Below, one piece after another: positions 39,439 to 47,031 of a stretch of 64,000 nt of DNA. The stretch is from Alphaproteobacteria bacterium (lineage in GTDB: Bacteria > Pseudomonadota > Alphaproteobacteria > Bin95). The stretch lies in the NCBI GenBank assembly GCA_020638555.1, contig JACKII010000001.1, forward strand, positions 1,178,001 to 1,242,000. The letters are read 5' to 3'. A program made the position numbers and the translations under genes. The notes under the pieces are model-generated. The model worked only from the letters and a program-made list of their open reading frames with translations. It was not told where the DNA came from and ran no database searches. The stretch's first letter is position 1. Each line of letters opens with the position of its first letter.

Positions 39439-39678
39439 ATGGCCTTCGATGATGATGGTCTGGGTGTGCTCGCCTATTGCAACGGGTTCACCTTCTGGCA
39501 CTACCGCAGTTCGGTCGATGGCGCCGCGGCGGTCGCGGCGAACGGCTATTTCAACCCTGCGGCGGCGCTGCTGCGGTGGGGGGACGTCGTTCTGGTCCAG
39601 GACCGCAACAACGCGACCTGGCTGCGGTGCGTGTCGCTGCATTCCGGCGGCCAGGTGAACACCGCGGCGCTCGCCTGA
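39439..39678 (+). CDS. small phage structural-cluster protein
   Basis: 79 residues from ATG at 39439. A beta-rich small protein: LGVLAYCNGFTFWHYRSSVDG, then NGYFNPAAALLRWGDVVLVQ. The order W-HY, NGYF..AA..LR.GD is familiar from small proteins next to phage capsids, possibly decoration or head-completion; this is a recollection, not shown. The stop codon lies inside the first unit of the 24-bp repeat that follows. Confidence 0.6.
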   Translation: MAFDDDGLGVLAYCNGFTFWHYRSSVDGAAAVAANGYFNPAAALLRWGDVVLVQDRNNATWLRCVSLHSGGQVNTAALA

Positions 39679-39788
39679 CCCACGCGGGCGACGCTCGCCT
39701 GACCCACGCGGGCGACGCTCGCCTGACCCACGCGGGCGAGGCCCGTCTGACCCACGCGGGCGAGGCCCGCCTGACCCGCGCACCCGTG
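39669..39788. repeat. 24-bp tandem repeat (minisatellite)
   Basis: Units at 39669-39692, 39693-39716, 39717-39740, 39741-39764, and a partial one at 39765-39788; consensus GCTCGCCTGACCCACGCG then GGCGAC. The first two are identical, later ones differ by 1-4 bases. The first unit overlaps the end of the preceding 79-residue protein. Each unit contains a TGA stop in that frame, so the array may have formed by duplication of the gene end. Confidence 0.92.
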
Positions 39789-39898
39789 GCGTGAGCCCGA
39801 CCCCCGCCGCTTGCGGAGCCGTGCCGTCCACGTCTCCGCCCGCGACGGGGGTCGGTCCGTTTCGGCCGGTTCCATCCATTCCACCAAGGAGGTTTGCC

Positions 39899-40471
39899 AT
39901 GGCGATCAGCGCCATTGCGCTTTGTTCGCGCGCGCTCCTGAAACTGGGCGCGCGCCCCATCGCCAGCTTCGACGAAGGCACGGCGGAGGCGGAGGTCGCG
40001 GCCAATCTTTACGGCTCGATCCGCGACGCCCTGCTGTCCGCCTATGCCTGGTCGTTCGCGACGGCCCAGGCGCGCCTGCCGCGGCTGGAGGCGCCGCCGG
40101 TGGCCGACTTCGACGCGGCCTTTCAACTGCCCGCCGACTTTCTGCGCGCGGTCTCCGCCGGCGTCGGCGCGCGCGGGCGCGGTCTTGCCTACCGCATCAT
40201 CGACCGGCGGCTGCACACCTCCAGCAGCGAGGCCTATCTGACCTACATTTTCCGACCGGCGGAGACGGATTTCCCGCCCTTTTTCGACCAGTTGCTGATC
40301 GCGCGACTGGCGGCCGAGTTCTGCATCCCGATCACCGAAAGCTCGTCCCGGGCCGAGATGCTCTATCGCATCGCCGAGGCGGAATTCCGCCGCGCCCGCC
40401 TGATCGACGCCCAGCAGGACACCCCGGCCGCGCTGGAGGACTTCCCCCTGGTCGGGGTGCGCGGCCGATGA
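39899..40471 (+). CDS. tail tube protein A (T7 gp11-like)
   Basis: 190 residues from ATG at 39899, with AAGGAGG 6 bp upstream. MAISAIALCSRALLKLGA, IADFDEGTAEAEVAANLYGS (read as DEGTAEAEVAANLYGSIRDA), then WSFATAQARLPRL and YRIIDRRLHTSS. This matches tail tubular protein A of T7-like phages, the gatekeeper ring below the portal. The stop overlaps the next gene's ATG (ATGA). Confidence 0.85.
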   Translation: MAISAIALCSRALLKLGARPIASFDEGTAEAEVAANLYGSIRDALLSAYAWSFATAQARLPRLEAPPVADFDAAFQLPADFLRAVSAGVGARGRGLAYRIIDRRLHTSSSEAYLTYIFRPAETDFPPFFDQLLIARLAAEFCIPITESSSRAEMLYRIAEAEFRRARLIDAQQDTPAALEDFPLVGVRGR

Positions 40472-42372
40472 CGCGGGTCAACCTGCTGAAGACGAATTTC
40501 ACGGCGGGAGAAATCTCGCCATTGCTGTTCGGGCGCGGCGACCTGCGCGCCTATGACAACGGCGCGGCGGCGCTGCGCAATGTCTTCATCCACCCGACCG
40601 GCGGCGTGCAGCGCCGGCCGGGCCTGCGCTATGTGGCGACGGCGCGCGGACCCGGGCGCCTGGTCAGTTTCGAGTTCAACACCGAACAGACCTATCTGCT
40701 GGCCTTCAGCGACGGCATGCTGGATGTCTATGACGACGGCGTGCTGACCGCGTCGGTGGCCACCCCCTGGTCCGCGGCGCACCTGCCCCAGATGGCCTGG
40801 ACCCAGAGCGCCGACACCCTGCTGGTCACCCATCCGGAGGTGGAGCCGCGGCGGATCACCCGCACCGGCCCCGGCAGTTGGAGCATCGACACCTGGCCGT
40901 TTGCCGCCGGCGGCGACCTGCGGTTTCACCCCTATTACCGGTTTGCCGCCGCGGCGGTGACGCTGACGCCGAGCGATGTCACCGGCGTCGTCACGCTTGC
41001 GGCCTCGGCGGCGGTGTTCGACGCCGCGCATGCCGGGCAGACTTGGCGGGTTGCCGGCAAGCAGGTGCGTATCGACGCCGTCGCCTCGGCCACGGAGGCC
41101 ACGGCCACCGTGCTGGAAGACCTGCCCGCCGCCGACCCGACCCCGGATTTCGAGGAGCCGGCGTTTTCGAGCCTGCGCGGCTGGCCGGTGACCGTGGCCT
41201 TCCATCAGGACCGGCTGGTGATCGGCGGCAGCCGCGATCTGCCGAACCGGCTCTGGCTTTCGAAGGCGGGCGACCTGTTCAATTTCGACCTGGGCGAGGG
41301 GCTGGACGACGAGGGCATCGAATTCCCGATCCTCTCCGATCAGGTCAACGCCATTCGCGGCGTGTTCAGCGGCCGGCACCTGCAGGTGTTCACCTCCGGC
41401 GCCGAATGGATGGTGACCGGCGATCCGCTGACCCCGACCTCGGTGCAGGTGCGCCGGCAGACGCGGATCGGCTCGGTGGTCAGCCGCCACATTCCGCCGA
41501 AGAACGTCGACGGCGCGACCCTGTTCATCGGCCGCACCGGGCGCGAGCTGCGGGAATTCCTGTTCGCCGACATTGAGCAGGTCTACCAGGCCGCGGACCT
41601 GGCGCTGCTGGCCCGCCACTTCTTCCGCCAGCCGGTGGCCCAGGATTTCGATCCGGAGCGCCGCCTGCTGCATGTGGTGCTGGCCGACGGTTCGCTGGCC
41701 ACGCTCACGGTCTACCGCGCCGAACAGGTGACCGCCTGGAGCCGGCAGGAGACCGAGGGTGCGTTCCGCGACATCGCCGTGGTGGGCGAGCAGACCTATG
41801 TGGCGGTCGAACGCGAGCACGGCCTGTTCCTCGAAACCTTCGACGAGGCGCTGGGCGTCGACAGCGGCGAGGTGCGCCGGTTTTATGCGCCGGCGACGCA
41901 GGTCGACTATCTCGACCGGCTGGAAGGCCAGACCGTGACCATCGTCGCCGACGGAACGGCGCGCAGCGATGCCGTGGTTGCGGGGGGCACCGTGCCGGTC
42001 GGCGCGGGCTCGACCGAAATCGCCATCGGCCTGCCCTTCCGCCATGTGATCGAGGCGCTGCCCGTGGCCGCCAATTTCCCGCGCGGCCCGGCCCAGGGTG
42101 CGGCCTACCGGCTGGTGGAGGTGACGTTTCGCCTGCACGAGACCGGGGCGCTGGTGGTCGATCTGGGCGACGGCGCCAAGCCGACGCCGTTCCGCCAGGT
42201 CGGCGGCAACATGACCTTCGGCGCGCCGACCCCGAATTTCAGCGGCGACAAGCGCCTGCGCGCGCTCGGCTGGCGCCGGGCCGGGATCGACCGGCCCTGG
42301 CGGATCGAGCAGGCCGCGCCGGTGCCCTGCACCGTCCTTTCCGTATCCACCGAACTCAAGGTGACCGACTGA
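40468..42372 (+). CDS. tail tube protein B / nozzle (T7 gp12-like)
   Basis: 634 residues. A beta-propeller-rich tail protein: NFTAGEISPLLFGRGDLRAY, then AALRNVFIHPTGGVQRRPG, SFEFNTEQTYLLAFSDGMLDVY, RLVIGGSRDLPNRLWLSKAG and GAEWMVTGDPLTPTSVQVRRQ. The opening (T-G-E-.SP.L.GR.D...Y..G...L.N....P.GG...R.G) is that of T7 gp12-like nozzle proteins. It forms the distal tail tube with gp11. Ends ATGA-coupled to the next gene. Confidence 0.9.
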   Translation: MTRVNLLKTNFTAGEISPLLFGRGDLRAYDNGAAALRNVFIHPTGGVQRRPGLRYVATARGPGRLVSFEFNTEQTYLLAFSDGMLDVYDDGVLTASVATPWSAAHLPQMAWTQSADTLLVTHPEVEPRRITRTGPGSWSIDTWPFAAGGDLRFHPYYRFAAAAVTLTPSDVTGVVTLAASAAVFDAAHAGQTWRVAGKQVRIDAVASATEATATVLEDLPAADPTPDFEEPAFSSLRGWPVTVAFHQDRLVIGGSRDLPNRLWLSKAGDLFNFDLGEGLDDEGIEFPILSDQVNAIRGVFSGRHLQVFTSGAEWMVTGDPLTPTSVQVRRQTRIGSVVSRHIPPKNVDGATLFIGRTGRELREFLFADIEQVYQAADLALLARHFFRQPVAQDFDPERRLLHVVLADGSLATLTVYRAEQVTAWSRQETEGAFRDIAVVGEQTYVAVEREHGLFLETFDEALGVDSGEVRRFYAPATQVDYLDRLEGQTVTIVADGTARSDAVVAGGTVPVGAGSTEIAIGLPFRHVIEALPVAANFPRGPAQGAAYRLVEVTFRLHETGALVVDLGDGAKPTPFRQVGGNMTFGAPTPNFSGDKRLRALGWRRAGIDRPWRIEQAAPVPCTVLSVSTELKVTD

Positions 42373-42857
42373 TGGCAGCCCTTTCCTCCGCCGTCGGACC
42401 GGCTTTGCTGTCCGGCGCCTCCGTCGGCCTGAACCTGCTGCAACGCTCGCAGGACTTGCAGGCCGCCGAAGCCGAAGCGCGCCGCCGCGCCCGCACCGCC
42501 GAGGCCGACGCGCAATTGCGGCTCGACGATCTGCGCGCGCAGCAGGCGGCCGACAGCGCCCAGCGCCGGGACGCCCTGCGGCGCGCCCAGGCGCGGGCGC
42601 AGGCGCTGCTGGGCGCGCGCGGCGCCGGCACCGGGTCCGGCTCCGGTGCGGCCGTGTTGCAGGGGCTGGCCGCCGAAACCGCCCGCGATGCGGCCTTTGC
42701 CGACCAGGAATTCGCGCTCAAGGCCGACGGCATCCTGCAGGGCGCGGACAGTGCGCGCGAGCGGGACCTGCTGGCGCTCGCCGACCGGCGCCGCCGCGCG
42801 CAACTCGACAGCCTGCGGGACGGGCTCGGCCTGACCGGCCGGCTCAACCTGCTTTGA
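42372..42857 (+). CDS. putative internal virion or injection protein
   Basis: 161 residues. Very Ala/Arg-rich, long predicted helix with heptads from about residue 30 (QAAEAEARRRARTAEADAQL, then RRAQARAQALLGARGAGTGS), ending LDSLRDGLGLTGRLNLL. It is ATGA-coupled to the nozzle gene. The coiled-coil, location after gp12-like and small size suggest an internal-core (gp14-like) protein. No direct family identification. Confidence 0.5.
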   Translation: MAALSSAVGPALLSGASVGLNLLQRSQDLQAAEAEARRRARTAEADAQLRLDDLRAQQAADSAQRRDALRRAQARAQALLGARGAGTGSGSGAAVLQGLAAETARDAAFADQEFALKADGILQGADSARERDLLALADRRRRAQLDSLRDGLGLTGRLNLL

Positions 42858-42878
42858 TCCGAACGGAGGACCGGCCCC

Positions 42879-45473
42879 ATGGCTAACAGCGGCCATATCC
42901 AGATCACGACCACGCCGCCCCGGGTGCAATACGTCGCCGACGGCGTGCAGAGCGTGTTCGTCTTCCCCTTTCCGATTTTCACGGCCGGCAATCTGCAGGT
43001 GTTCCTGGACGGGTTGCTGCAATCGGGCACCTACACCACCGCCGGCGTCGGCGCGAGCCATGGCGGCTCGGTCGCGTTTCTGACGCCGCCGGCATCGGGC
43101 GCGCGCATCACCATCCGCCGGCAATTGCCGGTGCAGCGCACCAGCGACTTTCAGGAAGGCGGCGACTTCCGCGCCAAGACCCTGAACGACGAACTGGACT
43201 ACCAGACCGCCGCGATGCAGCAGATCGAGACCGACGTGATCCGCGGCCTGCGCCTGCCGCCGGCCGACCCGGATGTCGACACCACCCTGCCGGACAGTCA
43301 GGCCCGCGCCGGCAAGCTGCTGGCCTTCGATGCGACCGGCGCGCCGGTGACGCTGGCGCCCACCGCCTCGCTGCCGGACGATGCCAGCGACCGCTATGTC
43401 ACCGGCACGGGCCAGGTGACGCCGCGCACGCTCGCCGACCGCTTTGCCGCGATGCCGACGGTGCTGGACCGCGGCGCGGCCGGCGACGGCAGCCGCGACG
43501 ACGGCCCGGTGCTGGCGGCGCTGGACGAGCCGCACGGGCTGCCGAAGGGCGACTATGCGGTCGCGGCCGACGCCCTGGCGGCCATCCGCCCCTACCGGCT
43601 GGAGGGCGCGGGCGCGCTGCACGATCCGGCCGCGACGGAAACGCCGCTGAAGGCGCGCCACGCCCTGTTCAACCCTCAGGGCACCGGCCGGGCCGTGGCG
43701 ATGCTGGCCGGCCTGCTGCCGGATCTGGCCGGGCCGACGCCCGACCTTTCGGCCCTGGCGCGGGCGATGGCGGACGGGGCGGTCAAGGTGGTGTTCGTCG
43801 GCGACAGCATCACCGAAGGGGTCTATGACGTCGAGCCGGAAAACCGCTGGGCGGCCCTGTTCCAGCAGTCGCTGGAGCACGCCTTCCCCCGCGTCGCCTG
43901 GACGTTCGAGAACCTGTCGCTGGGCCAGCGCGACGCCCAGCATCTGGCGGATCCGAACTATCTGGCGCTGGCGGCGGAGCCGTCGGACCGGGATCTGGGC
44001 TTTTACCGCGCCCCGCCCGGGCCGTTTCCGGCGGATTCCTGGAGCACCGGCTCCGAGACCGGCGTTTCCTGGCGGCAGCACGTGGCGAATGCCGCGCCGG
44101 ACCTGGTGGTCTGGGCCCATGGCATGAACAATTTCACCATGACCGGCCAGGAGTATGCCGACGCGGTCGCCGGCTTCCATGCCTTCACCCGGACCTGGGC
44201 GAAGCCGCCGAGCATGGCCGTGGTCGCGACCTTCCTGCCCACCCGCCTGGACCCGGCCTACCGGGCGCAGCAGGTGGCGCTCGACAGCCATTACCGCATC
44301 CTGCGCGCGCTGGCCCGCCAGCATCGCCTGTCCCTGATCGACGCCAATCGCGTGCACCATTTCCTGCGCGACGGCCTGGACGAGGGGCGTCGCCTGTGGT
44401 TTCGGGAGGACGCTTTCCGCGCCTTCGGCACCGATTGGTGGGACTATCTGGAAGGCAGCGCCGCAGGCGTCAGCCTGAACAGCGGCCGGCTGGTGTTCGG
44501 TGGCACGGCTCGGCCGTGGCGCAAGCTGGCGGCGGCGGATTTCCAGGCCGATCTGACCTGGCGGCCGGCCCAGAGCGGCGACGTGCTGGCCTTCAACTAC
44601 CGCATCGACCCGGATACCCCCCTCGAACGCTACGAGTTCCAGTGGTCCGGCGGCAATCTTCGCCTCTACTGGAAGGGCGGTTCCAAGGCCCAGGTGATCG
44701 CCGGTGCCGCCACCGTCGGCGCGGACAACCATGTGCGCCTGCGCTGCGATGGCGCCCGGCATCGGGTCTGGATCGACGGCGTCCTGAAGCTCGACGCGCT
44801 GGACCATGAGAGCCTCCGCGAGGGCGGCTGCGCCTACCGCGCCTATCGGGGCGGGGCGGGCTCGCCGCAGATCGGCTGTACGCTGAAAGTGGGCTATCCC
44901 GCCCGCTATGCCCGGCCGCTGCTGCACGAGGACGACCTGGTCGGGCTCGGCGACTGGGCCGGCAATGCCGACAGCGCCGGCGGCAATGGCGTGAACCATC
45001 CCAGCACCGCCGGGCATTATCTGATGTACGCCCCGGCCTTCGGCGCCTTCATCGCCCTGCTGCGCGCGCTGCCGGCGCCATCGGTGATCCGCCATGCGGC
45101 GTCGACCGCGGCGATCGCCACCACGGCCCCCACCTTCGTCTCCACCGGCGAACAGGTGAGCGTGCAGGGAGAGGCGGGCGAGTTGGCGCTGGTGAGTTTC
45201 AACCTGCACGTGGTGAACCAGGCGCCGGCCACCAAGGCCAACCTGGCCCGCCTGACCCTGAACGGCGCTCAGATCGCCGAGACGACCCAGTATCTGCCGC
45301 CGACGGACGACGCCGGTGTCGTCGTGTCCATGGCGACGGTGCCGGTGGCCCTGGTCCAGGGCAGCAACACGTTCGCTCTGGAATGGCGGGCCGAGGCCGA
45401 CACCCACACGCTGGAAAGCAAGGTGCCGGGGCGCTCGCTCGTGGTCCAGAAAGTGGGGGCGGCGAATGGGTGA
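42879..45473 (+). CDS. tail fibre with SGNH hydrolase domain
   Basis: 864 residues, GGAGGA about 10 bp before ATG 42879. The N-terminal about 150 residues match the T7 gp17-like attachment domain: VQYVADGVQSVFVFPFPIF, then LQSGTYTTAGVGASHGGSV and DELDYQTAAMQQIE. An SGNH/GDSL hydrolase lies at about 300-540: block I VFVGDSITEGVYD, block III-like HGMNNFTMTG, and NHPSTAGHYLMY near 705. A lectin-like beta region (EFQWSGGNLRLYWKG, IDGVLKLDAL) intervenes. So the fibre probably deacetylates or cleaves a surface glycan during host recognition. Stop overlaps the next start. Confidence 0.87.
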   Translation: MANSGHIQITTTPPRVQYVADGVQSVFVFPFPIFTAGNLQVFLDGLLQSGTYTTAGVGASHGGSVAFLTPPASGARITIRRQLPVQRTSDFQEGGDFRAKTLNDELDYQTAAMQQIETDVIRGLRLPPADPDVDTTLPDSQARAGKLLAFDATGAPVTLAPTASLPDDASDRYVTGTGQVTPRTLADRFAAMPTVLDRGAAGDGSRDDGPVLAALDEPHGLPKGDYAVAADALAAIRPYRLEGAGALHDPAATETPLKARHALFNPQGTGRAVAMLAGLLPDLAGPTPDLSALARAMADGAVKVVFVGDSITEGVYDVEPENRWAALFQQSLEHAFPRVAWTFENLSLGQRDAQHLADPNYLALAAEPSDRDLGFYRAPPGPFPADSWSTGSETGVSWRQHVANAAPDLVVWAHGMNNFTMTGQEYADAVAGFHAFTRTWAKPPSMAVVATFLPTRLDPAYRAQQVALDSHYRILRALARQHRLSLIDANRVHHFLRDGLDEGRRLWFREDAFRAFGTDWWDYLEGSAAGVSLNSGRLVFGGTARPWRKLAAADFQADLTWRPAQSGDVLAFNYRIDPDTPLERYEFQWSGGNLRLYWKGGSKAQVIAGAATVGADNHVRLRCDGARHRVWIDGVLKLDALDHESLREGGCAYRAYRGGAGSPQIGCTLKVGYPARYARPLLHEDDLVGLGDWAGNADSAGGNGVNHPSTAGHYLMYAPAFGAFIALLRALPAPSVIRHAASTAAIATTAPTFVSTGEQVSVQGEAGELALVSFNLHVVNQAPATKANLARLTLNGAQIAETTQYLPPTDDAGVVVSMATVPVALVQGSNTFALEWRAEADTHTLESKVPGRSLVVQKVGAANG

Positions 45474-45717
45474 CGTCGACACCGAGGCGCGGGAGCGCAT
45501 CGCGGAAGTCGCCGGCCGGCTGGCGGCGCACGAGCGCCATTGCGACGAGCGCCACGCCAATCTGCGCGATTTCATGGCCCATATCCAGCGCCAGACCGAA
45601 CGCATCAACATGCGCCTCCTCTCGATCTGGCGCTGGATCATCAGCGTGCTTTGCCTGCTGGTCGTCAGCCTGCTGGGGCTGATGACCGACCTGCTGAGCC
45701 GTTCGCTTTTCACATGA
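45466..45717 (+). CDS. small membrane protein (holin- or spanin-like)
   Basis: 83 residues from ATG at 45466, overlapping the fibre by 8 bp. A charged N half with HERHCDERHANLRDFMAHI, then one membrane span WIISVLCLLVVSLLGLMTDL near the C end. The type II topology and position between fibre and lysis/packaging genes fit a holin, but no family evidence. Its stop overlaps an upstream ATG of the next gene. Confidence 0.5.
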   Translation: MGDVDTEARERIAEVAGRLAAHERHCDERHANLRDFMAHIQRQTERINMRLLSIWRWIISVLCLLVVSLLGLMTDLLSRSLFT

Positions 45718-45734
45718 ACAAAAAGGGAACAATC

Positions 45735-46337
45735 ATGTCGCGATACAACAAGGCCTGGGCGGCCGGAATCGCCCAGGCGGCGATTCAGATCGCCGCCGCC
45801 TTCGTGCCGTTCGATCCCGAGCTGGAACAGGCGCTGGGCGTGGTGCTGACCGCAGCCATCGTGTTGCTGGTGCCAAACCGGCCCGCGGACCCGGCGACGG
45901 CCAAGCCGGAGGCGACGCTCCGCAGCCCGGTCTGGGTCGGTCTGGCGGCGATCGGTCTGGCCGTGCTGCTGGGTGCCTGCTCCGGACTGGGCGATACCGT
46001 GGGCGACGGATTGCTGGGGCCGGATTGCGGGCCGGAGAGCCGGGCAAAGCGGGCGGAATTGCTGACGGAACGGGTGCTGGCCCGCTACCCGTCCGTGGCC
46101 AACGATACGCTCACGGCGGCGGTGGCCGGGATGTACGCCGCGGCTGCCGACGGCGGCGACATGGAGGCGGCCTCCGTCGCCTACCAGTCGGCCCTGGCCG
46201 CCAGCCTGGTGCCGGTGATCGGCGCCAGCATTGCCGAGCCGGTGTTGCTGCATCTCAGCCGGATGCCCGGCGCGGCCCAGGACTTTCTCGTCATCCGCTC
46301 GCAACTGGCCGCCTTCTGCGCCGCTGCCGGCGCCTGA
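45735..46337 (+). CDS. putative membrane/lysis protein, unknown
   Basis: 200 residues from ATG at 45735, with AAGGGA upstream (an ATG at 45714 is the longer choice). Two hydrophobic stretches: AAIQIAAAFVP at about 13 and VWVGLAAIGLAVLLGACSGL near 75, the second with a Cys like a lipobox, then an Ala-rich helical soluble part (MYAAAADGGDMEAASVAYQ). Could be a holin or spanin component. Unassigned. Confidence 0.5.
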   Translation: MSRYNKAWAAGIAQAAIQIAAAFVPFDPELEQALGVVLTAAIVLLVPNRPADPATAKPEATLRSPVWVGLAAIGLAVLLGACSGLGDTVGDGLLGPDCGPESRAKRAELLTERVLARYPSVANDTLTAAVAGMYAAAADGGDMEAASVAYQSALAASLVPVIGASIAEPVLLHLSRMPGAAQDFLVIRSQLAAFCAAAGA

Positions 46338-46369
46338 GATCCCGTCCCGACCCTGGGGAGAATGGTGGA

Positions 46370-46702
46370 ATGCAATCGAGCCTGTTTGCCCTGACCCTGA
46401 TAGGATTCTTCGCCTCTGCCGCAGGCCCGGCCGGGGCGTCCGCCGCGGCGGCGACGGCCACGGTGACCGTGCCTTGCGGACCGCGACCCGAGGTGGTTGC
46501 GCAACTCGCCGGCCGTCATGACGAACGCCAGGTGGCGTTCGGCCTGGCCCGAAGCGGGCAGGTGATGGAGTTGTGGGCCGGCCCCGCCGGCGGCTGGACG
46601 TTGCTGGCAACGCTGCCGTCGGGCCTGACCTGCCTCGTCGCGGTCGGCGAGCGGCTGGACGTGCGCCCGCCGCCCGCGGCACCGCCGGCGGATCCGGCGT
46701 AA
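46370..46702 (+). CDS. small secreted protein, unknown
   Basis: 110 residues, ATG at 46370. A clear signal peptide to about residue 24 (LTLIGFFASAAGPAGASA), then a 70-residue beta-like mature part with PCGPRPEVVAQLAGRHDE. Its location in the packaging/lysis end of a phage block suggests a periplasmic role in lysis. No known family seen. Confidence 0.55.
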   Translation: MQSSLFALTLIGFFASAAGPAGASAAAATATVTVPCGPRPEVVAQLAGRHDERQVAFGLARSGQVMELWAGPAGGWTLLATLPSGLTCLVAVGERLDVRPPPAAPPADPA

Positions 46703-46707
46703 TCCGC

Positions 46708-47031
46708 ATGGCCGATCCCGACCCGGAACAGCCGTGGCAGTCCTTGGCCGCGCGGTTGCCGACCCTGGTTCACGGCCAGTTCGCGCTCTATCGCCGGCTG
46801 ATGCGCCTCGAAACCGCGGAGGACGACGGCCCGCGCGAGGTCACCGCCTGGGAGAACGCCCGCAAGGCCGCGCTCGCCCATTTGCAGGCGCTGATCCGCG
46901 TGCACGACCTGGTGCAGGCCCGTCTCACCGCCACCGGCGGCTCGGAGCCGCCCGATCTCGACCGGATGCTGGCCGGCATCCGCGAGGAACTGGCGGAAAG
47001 CCGGGACGGGGAGGGGGAGCCGGAGCCATGA
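46708..47031 (+). CDS. candidate small terminase subunit
   Basis: 107 residues, ATG at 46708. Helical: RLPTLVHGQFALYRRLMRLE, DLVQARLTATGGSEPPDLDR, then LAGIREELAESRDGEGE. It overlaps the large terminase by ATGA, the usual terS-terL coupling. Its own sequence carries no helix-turn-helix I can point to, so the name rests on position. Confidence 0.5.
   Translation: MADPDPEQPWQSLAARLPTLVHGQFALYRRLMRLETAEDDGPREVTAWENARKAALAHLQALIRVHDLVQARLTATGGSEPPDLDRMLAGIREELAESRDGEGEPEP

Noticed and set aside
39669..39788. CRISPR or att repeat in the phage cluster
   Set aside because: Units are head-to-tail with no spacers; a tandem minisatellite instead.
42105..46709. 1534-residue minus-strand ORF over the phage fibre genes
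   Set aside because: Shadow of the fibre and nozzle genes; composition typical of antisense GC-rich DNA, no domains.
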